Of a DNA stretch of 64,000 nucleotides, positions 27,330-35,218 are shown piece after piece. Origin of the DNA: Sphingobacterium prati. GTDB lineage: Bacteria > Bacteroidota > Bacteroidia > Sphingobacteriales > Sphingobacteriaceae. Every line of letters begins with the position of its first letter. Position 1 is the first letter of the stretch. Under the pieces are notes generated by a model. That model did not search any database and was not told where the DNA came from. It was given only the letters and a program-made list of their open reading frames with translations. The position numbers and the translations under genes are program-made. The stretch is from contig NZ_JABJWY010000034.1 in the NCBI RefSeq assembly GCF_013167215.1, positions 682,001 to 746,000 on the forward strand, written 5' to 3'.

Positions 27330-29018
27330 TTATTGCATGGAGAAATATTCAGCGATCGGCCCTAAAGCCAATGCTGGGAAGAAGGATAGTGCTGCTACGA
27401 TGACAATCACCGCAAATACCATCATTCCGAATGTACTCGTGTCCGTCTTCAGTGTACCTTCGCCCTCTGGAATAAATTTCTTCTCAGCCAAAAGTCCTGC
27501 TATCGCCACGGGGCCGATAATGGGTATAAATCGTCCGAGCAACAACACGATACCTGTGGAAATATTCCACCATAGGGTATTATCTCCCAACCCTTCGAAG
27601 CCACTTCCATTATTTGCCGCCGAAGAGGTATATTCATACAATATTTCGCTAAAACCGTGGAATCCAGGGTTGTTTAATGTAGACGCTCCCTGTGTTGGAA
27701 AGGCCGTCGCCAGTGCTGTACCAACGAGGATAAGAAAAGGGTGCGCCAGTGCCACAATCATAGCTATTTTCATCTCCCTGGCTTCGATCTTTTTACCCAT
27801 AAATTCCGGGGTACGGCCGACCATTAATCCGCTAATGAATACCGCCAAAATGATGAAAATAAAGAAATTGAGTATTCCTGCCCCAACACCACCATAAAAT
27901 GCATTGACCATCATCGCAACAAGTTCGTTCATACCGGACAATGGCATGTAACTGTCATGCATGGAATTCACTGAGCCTGTCGAAATCATAGTCGTTACTA
28001 TGCTCCAGAAGCCAGACGCTACAGCGCCGATGCGGACTTCTTTACCCTCCATCGCACCGAGGGAAGTATCTATCCCCATCTGTGTTAAAGCTGGATTTCC
28101 CGCTGCTTCCATCCTGATATTTGGAATTGTCAGGATCAAGAAACCTATTGTCATGACCGCGAACATCATCCATGCGAACTTGCGTTTGCGGATAAAGAAA
28201 CCAAATGCAAAAATCATGGCCATAGGAATAAGAAACTGAGCAACCATTTCTACCATGTTGGTCAAATAATTTGGGTTTTCCAATGGATGTGCGCTATTTG
28301 CGCCAAAAAATCCACCACCGTTTGTGCCAAGGTGTTTAATGGGAACAAACGCCGCAACAGGTCCCCTGCTCACCTGCACGGTGTCACCCTGCATATTGAT
28401 CATGGTATCCCTCCCCTCCATCGTCATTGGTATCCCCTGAAAGACAAAGATTGCTGCGATCAGCAGACAAATGGGAAGTAGTATCCGCGTGCATGACTTG
28501 AGGAAAAACTCATAAAAGTTACCCAATTTCGTTGTGGTTTTATCGCTAAATGCCTTAAAAATGACTACCGCTGCTGCCATTCCAATACCGGCCGTAACAA
28601 ACTGAAGAAACATCAACCAGATCTGACCGAAGTAACTCACTCCGGTTTCACCCGAATAATGCTGGAGATTACAGTTGACCAAAAAAGATATTGACGTATT
28701 GAAAGCAAGGTCAGCTGACATGCTTGGATTACCATCGGGATTCAAGGGTAAATGCCCCATATTCATCAATACGACCATACTCAATAGAAACCAAATAAAA
28801 TTTATAGTCAAAAGAGCGACCAAATGTTGCTTCCAGGTCATCTGTACAGTCGGATCTATACCACTAATTCTATAAAACAAACGTTCCAAGGGTTGAAAAA
28901 CAGGATCAAGTCCTGTTTTCTCGCCCGCATATACTTTGGCGATGTACCTGCCAAGTGGAATTCCCAACAGCAATGTGATCATAAACATTGCAACGATTCC
29001 AAAAATTTCTGTATTCAT
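27330..29018 (-). CDS. kdpA: Potassium-transporting ATPase subunit A
   Basis: A 562-residue channel-like subunit (E. coli 557). The start is placed at the ATG at 29018 (MNTEIFGIVAMFMI); an in-frame ATG at 29069 would add a hydrophilic 17-residue leader unlike the family. Selectivity-filter-type segments are visible: NTSISFLVNCNLQHYSGETG, LGTNGGGFFGANSAHPLENP, then NNGSGFEGL near the end. It binds potassium at the outer face and passes it to KdpB. About 130 bases separate it from kdpF. Confidence 0.97.
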   Translation of the reverse strand: MNTEIFGIVAMFMITLLLGIPLGRYIAKVYAGEKTGLDPVFQPLERLFYRISGIDPTVQMTWKQHLVALLTINFIWFLLSMVVLMNMGHLPLNPDGNPSMSADLAFNTSISFLVNCNLQHYSGETGVSYFGQIWLMFLQFVTAGIGMAAAVVIFKAFSDKTTTKLGNFYEFFLKSCTRILLPICLLIAAIFVFQGIPMTMEGRDTMINMQGDTVQVSRGPVAAFVPIKHLGTNGGGFFGANSAHPLENPNYLTNMVEMVAQFLIPMAMIFAFGFFIRKRKFAWMMFAVMTIGFLILTIPNIRMEAAGNPALTQMGIDTSLGAMEGKEVRIGAVASGFWSIVTTMISTGSVNSMHDSYMPLSGMNELVAMMVNAFYGGVGAGILNFFIFIILAVFISGLMVGRTPEFMGKKIEAREMKIAMIVALAHPFLILVGTALATAFPTQGASTLNNPGFHGFSEILYEYTSSAANNGSGFEGLGDNTLWWNISTGIVLLLGRFIPIIGPVAIAGLLAEKKFIPEGEGTLKTDTSTFGMMVFAVIVIVAALSFFPALALGPIAEYFSMQ

Positions 29019-29151
29019 TTCAGTTGTGTAATTGTTGTTTGAAAGATTTTTACTGTCTACCTTATTCAATATTTTCTTTTACCCGCCAGAATCTGTTGCG
29101 CTGCGAGAAGAACTTTGGTGTAAACTGAATTTTAAGGTATTTTTAGTACTG

Positions 29152-29229
29152 CTAAAATTTTTCGGGTTTGAGGAGTACATAACAGATATATCCAAAAACC
29201 ATGAGTGCTACTATAAATAAAGCTGTCAT
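29152..29229 (-). CDS. kdpF: Potassium-transporting ATPase subunit F, 25 residues
   Basis: A 25-codon open frame reads MTALFIVALMVFGYICYVLL KPEKF: one TM helix ending in the KPEKF tail typical of KdpF (E. coli 29 residues). It lies directly upstream of kdpA on the same strand, in the usual kdpF place. KdpF stabilises the KdpABC complex. The ATG at 29229 is preceded by AGAGAAATG-type purine-rich sequence. Confidence 0.9.
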   Translation of the reverse strand: MTALFIVALMVFGYICYVLLKPEKF

Positions 29230-29242
29230 TTCTCTTATACTA

Positions 29243-29608
29243 TTAATAAATTGCCTGTTGTTGCCTTTTTTGGATTTCCAAAAAAGAAAGCGGAAGACGG
29301 TCTTCAATCTTTATCCATTCTTCTACCGTATAGATCCGTTTTATTCCCGTCAAAGAGCGTACAAATAAATTTTCCATTATGTATTTGACGTAATGGTTAC
29401 CCCGGCTATATAGTGTTCCCAAAAAGTGGATATGCCGGCACAACGTATCAATATCACGAGCAGCACTTAACGTGCGAAGGTGGTTGACCACAGCCTGTAG
29501 CGCTCCAGCAAAATTGTGTTTCCGAATCAGAAGATTAATTTCCGAACGGATCTCCCTGTAATGGAGTATCATATACAAACCGATCCGGTATTGATTTAAT
29601 TTTTTCAT
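29243..29608 (-). CDS. Small helical protein, paralog 3, inside the kdp operon
   Basis: A 121-residue protein (MKKLNQYRIGLYMILHYREI) whose core TLCRHIHFLGTLYSRGNHYV and KYIMENLFVRSLTGI, and ending WIKIEDRLPLSFLEIQ, align by eye with the two proteins flanking the GNAT gene at 14-15.4 kb. A TTG start at 29623 is possible; the ATG at 29608 is preferred. It ends 13 bases before kdpF, so it is cotranscribed with the potassium pump. Function is unknown; a regulatory role toward the pump is inference. Confidence 0.78.
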   Translation of the reverse strand: MKKLNQYRIGLYMILHYREIRSEINLLIRKHNFAGALQAVVNHLRTLSAARDIDTLCRHIHFLGTLYSRGNHYVKYIMENLFVRSLTGIKRIYTVEEWIKIEDRLPLSFLEIQKRQQQAIY

Positions 29609-29626
29609 CTTATGCTTTTTCAAAAT

Positions 29627-29749
29627 TTAACTGATATACAGTTGATAGATCATCGTTAGGATCAAAATGATCATCACAACCTTTGCGATGCGATCCATAG
29701 GTAATTTTCTTGGAGCTATATGCTCCTTATTTTCATTTAAATCTTTCAT
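29627..29749 (-). CDS. 40-residue single-pass membrane microprotein
   Basis: The frame reads MKDLNENKEHIAPRKLPMDR followed by IAKVVMIILILTMIYQLYIS. It has a polar, lysine-rich N-terminus and one C-terminal TM helix, a sensible layout for a small inner-membrane peptide. It starts about 40 bases downstream of another micro-ORF and ends about 20 bases before paralog 3, all on the kdp strand. No family is known to me. Translation is unproven. Confidence 0.6.
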   Translation of the reverse strand: MKDLNENKEHIAPRKLPMDRIAKVVMIILILTMIYQLYIS

Positions 29750-29789
29750 GGCTGACGTTGACTTAAGTGCTGTTCTATTTTGCGTTTTC

Positions 29790-29873
29790 CTAAATTTTCT
29801 CGAAGAAATCCACCATTTTAAAGAATAGCCAAAAACAAAGCAGTCCAGTTAGTATCAGTACGAGTGTTATCAT
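29790..29873 (-). CDS. 27-residue single-pass membrane microprotein at the head of kdp
   Basis: The frame reads MITLVLILTGLLCFWLFFKM VDFFEKI: one TM helix with a short amphipathic tail ending in an acidic/basic cluster, like KdpF but distinct from the kdpF found downstream. It is the most upstream frame of the kdp strand. It may be a second small Kdp subunit or a regulator. The start ATG at 29873 follows CCCCACAATA, with no clear ribosome-binding site. Translation is unproven. Confidence 0.6.
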   Translation of the reverse strand: MITLVLILTGLLCFWLFFKMVDFFEKI

Positions 29874-30125
29874 TATTGTGGGGATTATTAGTAAAGATTC
29901 GTAAACTATTTCCTATCGTTTTTAGGGATATTATATCTATCCCCGGTTTGTATTTGAACTTCACGTTCGGCGGACTTTTTGACGATTCTATTGTTTTTCT
30001 GATCATTTCCATTTTATGCTTTGTCCCTATAGGCCAAACAGCATTCCACAGTTGCTATAAGAAACATAAACAACTATAAAACAATAAATTAAAAATAAAA
30101 AGCTAAAAATTAAACCGATGAGACC

Positions 30126-30159
30126 TTATCAAAATGATAGGGTAATTTTATCAAAATGA
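30126..30159. promoter_or_regulatory. Direct repeat TTATCAAAATGA x2
   Basis: TTATCAAAATGA occurs at 30126-30137 and 30148-30159, 22 bases apart (about two helical turns), upstream of the kdp strand and about 250 bases before its first micro-ORF. The first copy with flanks (CCTTATCAAAATGATAGGG) is nearly the same as the terminator core at 15569-15587. Such spacing suits a dimeric response regulator, but the distance to kdp is large. Confidence 0.35.
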
Positions 30160-30278
30160 GAACTGATTTATGATAGGAACTTTCATAAATATCGGATTCA
30201 TAAACTGCTAACAGCAGATTAATTGGTGACTAATAACGCGTTTTTCTCAGGCGAGAATTGGCTGCAACTTACAGTAAA

Positions 30279-30547
30279 TTAAATTTCTGGGCTATCTTCT
30301 AAGTTGTCAACGGAAATTGGTTTATCTAAAGAAAAATTTATATTGATTCCATAAGGATCACAAATGTTGAATAGGCCTACAGCAAACCGTAATACCCATT
30401 CCTCCTCCTCGTCGTAAAGAATAATATATAAAGTGGTATTTCTTCTTCAAAAAAACGGTTGTTCACAGCAATCCGGATAGAACAAACAAATGTTTCTTCA
30501 GTACATTCTAATATCCCAAAATTCACCTTCAAAGTTTTATTACCCAT
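30279..30547 (-). pseudogene. Small hypothetical gene split by a frameshift
   Basis: From the ATG at 30547 (AAGGG about five bases before it) the frame gives MGNKTLKVNFGILECTEETF and VCSIRIAVNNRFFEEEIPLY, then leaves the protein-like reading. In the next frame the DNA continues YDEEEEWVLRFAVGLFNICD and PYGININFSLDKPISVDNLE DSPEI before a stop at 30279. The switch falls in or near a TATATA run (about 30423-30432), consistent with a gained dinucleotide or one lost base. The whole would be about 89 residues. No family was recognised. It may be a true pseudogene or a slippage site. Confidence 0.6.
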
Positions 30548-30659
30548 GCCCTTAAATTAAAAAACAAATAGTATTCGTGAACAAAAAAAATAAAAAACAT
30601 GAATAATATGTAAATTGGACTATAAAGATAGATCTTGGAATTAAACTTACATAAAAAGA

Positions 30660-30791
30660 ATGCAGGAGAATAAATACGACGAGCCCAAATTCTTTGAAGA
30701 ATATGGCAAAATGTATCGGTCGCAGAAGAGCTTATCAGCAGCTGGTGAATGGATTCGTGTAACAAATTCGCATAAATGTCTGTATTTATAA
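30660..30791 (+). pseudogene. N-terminal stub of a class I methyltransferase
   Basis: The plus frame from 30660 reads MQENKYDEPKFFEEYGKMYR SQKSLSAAGEW and then loses family likeness before a stop at 30789-30791. The first 31 residues match, from memory, the N-terminus of SAM-dependent methyltransferases whose next segment is the LPDF...VLDLGCGxGWH motif; that motif and everything after are missing. The likely breakpoint is near 30752. This is a deletion remnant, not a functional gene. Confidence 0.65.
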
Positions 30792-30866
30792 AAGAAAGTA
30801 AACATTAAAAATTATTTTAGTGCATCAAATTCCTAAGAACACTTCATATACGACAAACTTTAAACA

Positions 30867-31598
30867 ATGATAAACTTAAACCTATTCAAAAAAATCGTTA
30901 TAGCTGTCTTTATCGGCAGCCTATTCTATTCTTGTAAAAATGATACGAGTGCCCCAAATACACTAAGTGAAAAGGAACAAGAAGAGGGCTGGCAGCTGCT
31001 ATTTGATGGCACAACATTGAACAACTGGCATACATACAACAATGAAAAAAAAGCACCGACTGCTTGGGTGGTAAGAAACGGCACAATCTACTGTGACCCG
31101 AACAACGAAAGTCAAAAATACGACCTTGTTTCCAACAGTGACTATAGAAATTACGAATTCAAATTTGAATGGAAACTTGAAAAGGAAGGCAATAGCGGTA
31201 TTTTTGTCAATGTTCAAGAGCGGCCTGACATCAATGCAACTTATCATTCAGGTCCAGAATATCAACTGCTCGCTGATTCGCATCCCGACTTTGATAAACC
31301 GTTGAAACGCGCAGGTTGTTTGTATATGTTTTTACCGCAACAAAATTTTGTCAATACCAAAGCAAAAGATGCGTGGAACCAATCGAGCATTGTACAGAAA
31401 GATGGTAAGATCACATTCTATCTAAATGGCACAGTTACAGCAGAAATGGATTTCAATTCACAGAAATGGAAGGATCTGGTGAAACACAGTACCTTCAAAG
31501 ATTTTCCAGAATTCGGTAAACATACAAGTGGAAAGCTTGCTCTTCAAGACTGGTCAAGGGGTGTATCCTTTAGAAATATAAAAATAAAACAGCTGTAA
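30867..31598 (+). CDS. DUF1080 (3-keto-disaccharide hydrolase-like) lipoprotein
   Basis: A 243-residue lipoprotein: signal MINLNLFKKIVIAVFIGSLF with lipobox FYSC (Cys about 23), then a DUF1080 concanavalin-like domain. Family marks are WQLLFDGTTLNNWHTY, FKFEWKLEKEGNSGIFVNVQ, the YHSGPEYQLLAD segment and the final GKLALQDWSRGVSFRNIKIK. Such domains bind or cleave glycosides, including 3-keto-glycosides, and are abundant in Bacteroidota. It likely faces the periplasm or surface. No sugar-uptake SusCD pair adjoins it. Confidence 0.93.
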   Translation: MINLNLFKKIVIAVFIGSLFYSCKNDTSAPNTLSEKEQEEGWQLLFDGTTLNNWHTYNNEKKAPTAWVVRNGTIYCDPNNESQKYDLVSNSDYRNYEFKFEWKLEKEGNSGIFVNVQERPDINATYHSGPEYQLLADSHPDFDKPLKRAGCLYMFLPQQNFVNTKAKDAWNQSSIVQKDGKITFYLNGTVTAEMDFNSQKWKDLVKHSTFKDFPEFGKHTSGKLALQDWSRGVSFRNIKIKQL

Positions 31599-31620
31599 TC
31601 GCTCCGATAAAAGGCTTCGG

Positions 31621-31657
31621 AAGTCCTTCGTCTTGATATAAACGAAGGACTTTTTTT
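31621..31657 (+). terminator. Rho-independent terminator
   Basis: An 11-bp perfect stem (31621-31631 with 31642-31652) and 10-base loop followed by a T run. It ends the DUF1080 transcript. Confidence 0.92.
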
Positions 31658-32015
31658 GTGGCTTATTTTGCCTATTCATTCAAACTATTTGTTTATTTAG
31701 TACCTGATCTGGACGGTAGAAATAACGAATAAAGTCCAAGTGGTTAACTACAATTTACAATCGCTCCTAGTTTTGAAGTTGAGCATCGTTTTACCAGATA
31801 CCTTGGTAAAATTAGCATTTACTGTTCGAAAATGAACAGCTATATCCGTCATCGGACATTTCAAAATTTTATAAAAATCATATCTAACTCATAACGAATA
31901 AGCTATGAATTGGGCAAAATAATTGTTATCCCCTAATTAGTTAAAAATCCTAAATAATATCTTTAAGTTTATTCTATCATTTGCTTTTGTTTTCAGTTTC
32001 AGTTTCAAAATATAA
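31658..32015. other. Intergenic stretch without recognised gene
   Basis: About 358 AT-rich bases with no protein-like frame. A short dyad (TTTTACCA/TGGTAAAA, about 31789-31812) is the only structure seen. The 5' portion of the S41 peptidase that should precede 32016 is absent. Confidence 0.6.
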
Positions 32016-32432
32016 AGCTGCAATGATAGTTTAAATAATCATTTGGGAGAATTTGTCAATCTGAAGCCAGGCCGAAAATTGACAAGTATTGATTCCAGCT
32101 ACACAACACTTCCTTATCCGAAACAGGCGGCCATCATCATCAACGGTGGAAATAGAAGCACAGCTGAGCAATTTCTGCTTGAGGCTAAACAAAGTAAAAA
32201 AGTGAAACTCTTTGGTATAACAACTGCTGGAGCATTGGATATCTCCAATATGTATTTTGTAGAGTCACCCTGTAAAGAATATAGGTTGGGCTATGCACTC
32301 AGCAAAAGTTACCGTATCCCTGATATGGCTATAGACAATAAAGGTATACAACCAGATTATTACATTGACCAAACTATACTAGACTCGCAATGGGTTGACC
32401 ACGTAAGTAATGTACTGGAAAATTCAAAATAA
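32016..32432 (+). pseudogene. S41 family peptidase, C-terminal fragment
   Basis: The frame open from 32016 holds about 138 residues that fit the C-terminal half of a tail-specific (S41) protease domain: AAIIINGGNRSTAEQFLLEA with the catalytic Ser in RSTAEQF, GITTAGALDISNMYFVESPC, and SYRIPDMAIDNKGIQPDYYI. The N-terminal domains and the beginning of the catalytic domain are missing, and a stop precedes the fragment. A TTG at 32043 could start translation, but the product would lack the protease core. It is read as a 5'-truncated remnant. Confidence 0.75.
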
Positions 32433-32562
32433 TAATGATGAATTTACGCTACACACAGATTAATACTGTTAACAGCTTCCCAAAGGTATGCTATCAGAGG
32501 TGTTTTGGGAAACATAATACCGGAAGCATTATACAGAATGCCGCTCTTACAAGTCAGCGGAG

Positions 32563-33033
32563 TTATCGCAAATCAACACGCGCATCTATCCAAAAATAAG
32601 CCTGATTTTTGCGGAATAGATCATCGGGTATTTGGTGGTTGTAAATCAATTCTTCCAAAGTATTGAAGTTGTAGCGTAACATATCGTCATTTTTGAATTG
32701 TATAGGCCGTAAAATTGCGTCCTCATCATCAATAAAAATATCTGACTCGAAAAGATTAATTTTATTTGTAGTGACCCAGGCCACGGCAGCAACTTTGTCC
32801 ATTTTTATCAAGGCTTTCGACGCTTCTTGATATTGTTTCATTTCCCAGGGGAGATCTTCAGGGTAGTGGGAGGCAACATAATCCTGATATATTTTTATAT
32901 CTCCTATACGCAAGCATTCATTGCGAAGCAATAGCCTTGTTGTATCGCGCGCAAAGCTCATATAGTCAGGATGCATAAACAATCCGTATCGTTTACTATA
33001 CATTGCGATCTTATCTGCCAATTCTTGCCTCAT
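32563..33033 (-). CDS. Hypothetical protein
   Basis: A 156-residue soluble protein (MRQELADKIAMYSKRYGLFM ... QAYFWIDARVDLR). It is aromatic-rich with an acidic middle (FESDIFIDDEDAILRPIQF) and seems to be a compact alpha/beta domain. No signal peptide, membrane segment or known motif is visible. The ATG at 33033 has no obvious ribosome-binding site, as is common in this group. It is flanked by remnants on both sides but itself looks intact. Confidence 0.65.
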   Translation of the reverse strand: MRQELADKIAMYSKRYGLFMHPDYMSFARDTTRLLLRNECLRIGDIKIYQDYVASHYPEDLPWEMKQYQEASKALIKMDKVAAVAWVTTNKINLFESDIFIDDEDAILRPIQFKNDDMLRYNFNTLEELIYNHQIPDDLFRKNQAYFWIDARVDLR

Positions 33034-33181
33034 AATTTATGTAGGCAACAAAAATCATCCCAACATCCTTTTTAGCAACAGATTTTGAGCTATATTATTG
33101 ATTTTTTTGCAAAAAACTGTGATTTATCTAAAGTCGATGAGAACACGCAAGGTATAAAGTCTAATTTTTCATACAATAGAA

Positions 33182-33226
33182 GGATTCTGATAACACACTT
33201 TTTAAAACAATGCGATATCAGAATCC
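33182..33226. terminator. Possible terminator hairpin
   Basis: Perfect 11-bp arms (33182-33192 and 33216-33226) with a 23-base loop, just downstream of the SMR gene on the minus strand. There is no adjoining T run, so the role is uncertain. Confidence 0.4.
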
Positions 33227-33238
33227 ACTGAAGGTTTA

Positions 33239-33555
33239 TTAAAATATTTTTAAACCGATGATACCCGCCACAATTAGCGTCGCCGACAAGAGTCTGAAGA
33301 CATTTGCCGAGTCGCCAAAGAAGAATATTCCCACTAACAAGGTACCAACGGCACCTAATCCTGTCCACACCGCATAAGCGGTACCTATCGGAATTGCTTT
33401 TTGCGCATAAAACAGTAGCCCCCACTGATCGTCATCGAGATAACGGCTAATATAATCCAGTTAAATTTATTCCCTTCTGGCTGTTGTGCCATCTTCAATC
33501 CCAAGGGCCAGCCAATTTCAAAAATACCAGCGACAATTAATGCAATCCAATTCAT
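33239..33555 (-). pseudogene. SMR-family (SugE/EmrE-type) exporter with a frameshift in a G run
   Basis: From the ATG at 33555 the frame gives MNWIALIVAGIFEIGWPLGL and [26 protein letters not shown], the first half of a small multidrug resistance protein. At a run of five G (minus strand; plus 33419-33423) the reading goes out of frame and soon stops. In the adjacent frame the protein resumes [20 protein letters not shown], then [15 protein letters not shown] and [11 protein letters not shown]. Restoring one G gives a normal 106-residue, four-helix SMR protein with Glu13 in place. The family exports cations or guanidinium by proton antiport. This may be a pseudogene, a phase-variable switch, or a homopolymer base-call error. 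Confidence 0.85.
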
Positions 33556-33920
33556 TTTTAATCGTTTAAAATATACAGTACAAAAGTAATGTGTCCCTTT
33601 TCGATCTCTTCATTAAGATGCCCGTACCTTTTGAGTTGCTGAATTAATGGATTCATAACTAATTTTTAAACGATGACTAATTATTTTCAATACTAAGCAT
33701 TACCTCTAATCAAAATTTTGGGAATACAAAACTCTCAAAAAAGCAGTACATAAATAAGCTAAGCATAAAATATCTTTGCTTAAATAACAAAACGGGCCAT
33801 ACAGGTAATCTACTTTGAAAAAAGGGAAAACAAAAGTCTGAAGATATGCAAGAAAGCTAAACAACTTATCCCCACCTCCTAGGGGTGGAAGGAAGGTGAG
33901 TCCCTCTCGTGACAAACAAG
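33556..33920. other. Intergenic stretch without recognised gene
   Basis: About 365 bases between the broken SMR gene and the nitroreductase. A small dyad around 33873-33889 (CACCTCCTAGGGGTGG) is visible; no frame looks coding. Confidence 0.6.
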
Positions 33921-34520
33921 TTATATCGCCTGAATAATATCCGCCATATTCAAACGCGACTTGGCTGTTATGCTAGGTTGATTAGAATCCTCCACATTTC
34001 GGTAACCAATAGCAACAGCAAATAAAGTATGATATTGTTCAAGCCCTAAAACATGATCATAGCTTTCATTTTCAATCCCTTCCATCGGAGTCGCATCGAT
34101 TTGGTTCGCTGCACATGCTGCGAGAAAAAATCCCAAAGAAAGATATACTTGCTGTTTCATCCAAGATTGCACATGCTGCTCTCCCTTTGATTTCAAAAAA
34201 CGATGATAATAATTTATCGAACCTTCAGGTAATGTGCCGTTGATCTGCTCTTCAAATCGTTCCACATCATTAAGTGCACTAAAGACCACAAGATGACTGG
34301 CCTCATTAATTTTTTCCGCATTCCAATAAGATGCTTCAGCTAGTTTCGTTTTTGTCTCCCCATCTGAAATAAAGAAAAACTTCCACGGCTGACTATTGAT
34401 GGAAGAAGGACTCAACCGAAGTATTTCTTTTAGTTCAGCGATCTTGTCCGCTGAGATTCTTTCCGTCGAATTATACTTCTTTGTTGTATAACGCTCTTTT
34501 GCTGTTTCTAAAAATGCCAT
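33921..34520 (-). CDS. NAD(P)H-dependent nitroreductase (NfsB-like)
   Basis: A 199-residue FMN-binding nitroreductase. The start is the ATG at 34520, giving MAFLETAKERYTTKKYN; upstream codons to 34589 overlap the promoter region. The FMN-binding pattern RYTTKKY, LRLSPSSINSQPWKFFFISD and the C-terminal AVAIGYR are typical of NfsB/oxygen-insensitive reductases, which act as dimers on nitroaromatics and quinones. It is divergent from an HxlR regulator gene; that pairing is common, with the regulator controlling the reductase in response to electrophiles. Confidence 0.95.
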   Translation of the reverse strand: MAFLETAKERYTTKKYNSTERISADKIAELKEILRLSPSSINSQPWKFFFISDGETKTKLAEASYWNAEKINEASHLVVFSALNDVERFEEQINGTLPEGSINYYHRFLKSKGEQHVQSWMKQQVYLSLGFFLAACAANQIDATPMEGIENESYDHVLGLEQYHTLFAVAIGYRNVEDSNQPSITAKSRLNMADIIQAI

Positions 34521-34538
34521 AACATACAATTTTAAATT

Positions 34539-34589
34539 AACTATATTTTTTATAGTTGCAAACTTAAATATAGTATTATATATTTGCAA
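34539..34589. promoter_or_regulatory. Operator-like palindromes between nitroreductase and HxlR genes
   Basis: Two dyads fill the divergent promoter: AACTATA-n5-TATAGTT at 34539-34557 and TTGCAAA ... TTTGCAA at 34556-34589. HxlR-type regulators bind inverted repeats in such shared regions. The sites would control both genes. Confidence 0.55.
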
Positions 34590-34614
34590 TAACGGTCAAA
34601 TTTGATAGTAACAG

Positions 34615-34962
34615 ATGTATTTGATAGACAATAAACAATACCCATGCAGTACAAGCCTGACAATGAAATACATAGGCGGTAAGTGGAAGGCAGTCATCCT
34701 CATCCATTTAATTGAAAAAAAACGTTACAATGAACTGAGAAAAGAATGTGCATTGATTACAGAGCGTACGTTGAGCCTACAGCTGAAGGAATTAGAAGCT
34801 GACGGTTTGGTTAAGCGCACGGTACATACCGATAAAGCCCCCTTAAAGGTAGATTATGAACTTACAGAATTTGGAAAGACACTGATTCCCTTATTGGAGT
34901 CTATTGCACTTTGGGGCAGAGACACTGCAACTAGAACTGCAGGGATTCAACAGATAAAATAA
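34615..34962 (+). CDS. HxlR family transcriptional regulator
   Basis: A 115-residue winged-helix regulator with the HxlR signature: CSTSLTMKYIGGKWKAVILI (Cys near the N-terminus, often the redox sensor), RYNELRKECALITERTLSLQ and the wing RTVHTDKAPLKVDYELTEFG. Length fits the family (100-125). It is divergent from the nitroreductase gene, so it probably senses electrophiles and regulates that gene. A strong bidirectional hairpin lies some 170 bases downstream. Confidence 0.94.
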   Translation: MYLIDNKQYPCSTSLTMKYIGGKWKAVILIHLIEKKRYNELRKECALITERTLSLQLKELEADGLVKRTVHTDKAPLKVDYELTEFGKTLIPLLESIALWGRDTATRTAGIQQIK

Positions 34963-35133
34963 TAGGTAGATATAATTTCAATACTTATCAGTAAATATTT
35001 TTCTACTTCAATCAAAGCTAATATCTTCACGGTTCATATAGAGTGAGAATTCAGTAAGCATTAAAACTTGATCTATTTCCAAAGCCATAATCAAAGCTGA
35101 TATTTAACTAGATAACATACGCTGTCAAAAGCG

Positions 35134-35177
35134 TTTTAATCAGGAAGCTTCCGTCCCTGTTTGCTTCCTGATTAAAA
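35134..35177. terminator. Bidirectional terminator
   Basis: A 15-bp perfect stem (35134-35148 with 35163-35177) with a 14-base loop, T run on one side and A run on the other. It lies between the convergent HxlR and thioredoxin-reductase-like genes. Confidence 0.88.
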
Positions 35178-35218
35178 CTGAAATACAATGGTTGTAGCTG
35201 CTATCTGCCAGAATCTGA

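Noticed and set aside
20602..29873. Search for a kdpE-like response regulator within the operon.
   Set aside because: No receiver-domain frame is present on either strand between the kinase and the first micro-ORF.
29864..30079. 71-codon plus-strand frame over the presumed kdp promoter region, with a hydrophobic segment.
   Set aside because: It opposes the micro-ORFs, has no recognisable family, and the minus frame looks equally protein-like in parts; it is more likely chance in AT-rich DNA, though conservation should be checked.
30083..30278. Possible CRISPR or tandem array because of repeated TTATCAAAATGA.
   Set aside because: Only two copies 22 bases apart, no spacers and no cas genes.
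30529..30765. 78-codon minus-strand frame.
   Set aside because: It overlaps the methyltransferase stub on the other strand and is a run of aromatic residues from AT-rich DNA.
33090..33425. 111-codon minus-strand frame.
   Set aside because: It is the wrong frame of the broken SMR gene and of flanking non-coding DNA.
35010..35090. Minus-strand frame reading MALEIDQVLMLTEFSLYMNR EDISFD.
   Set aside because: Only 26 codons, no family likeness, and no flanking coding signal; could be a remnant but support is too thin.
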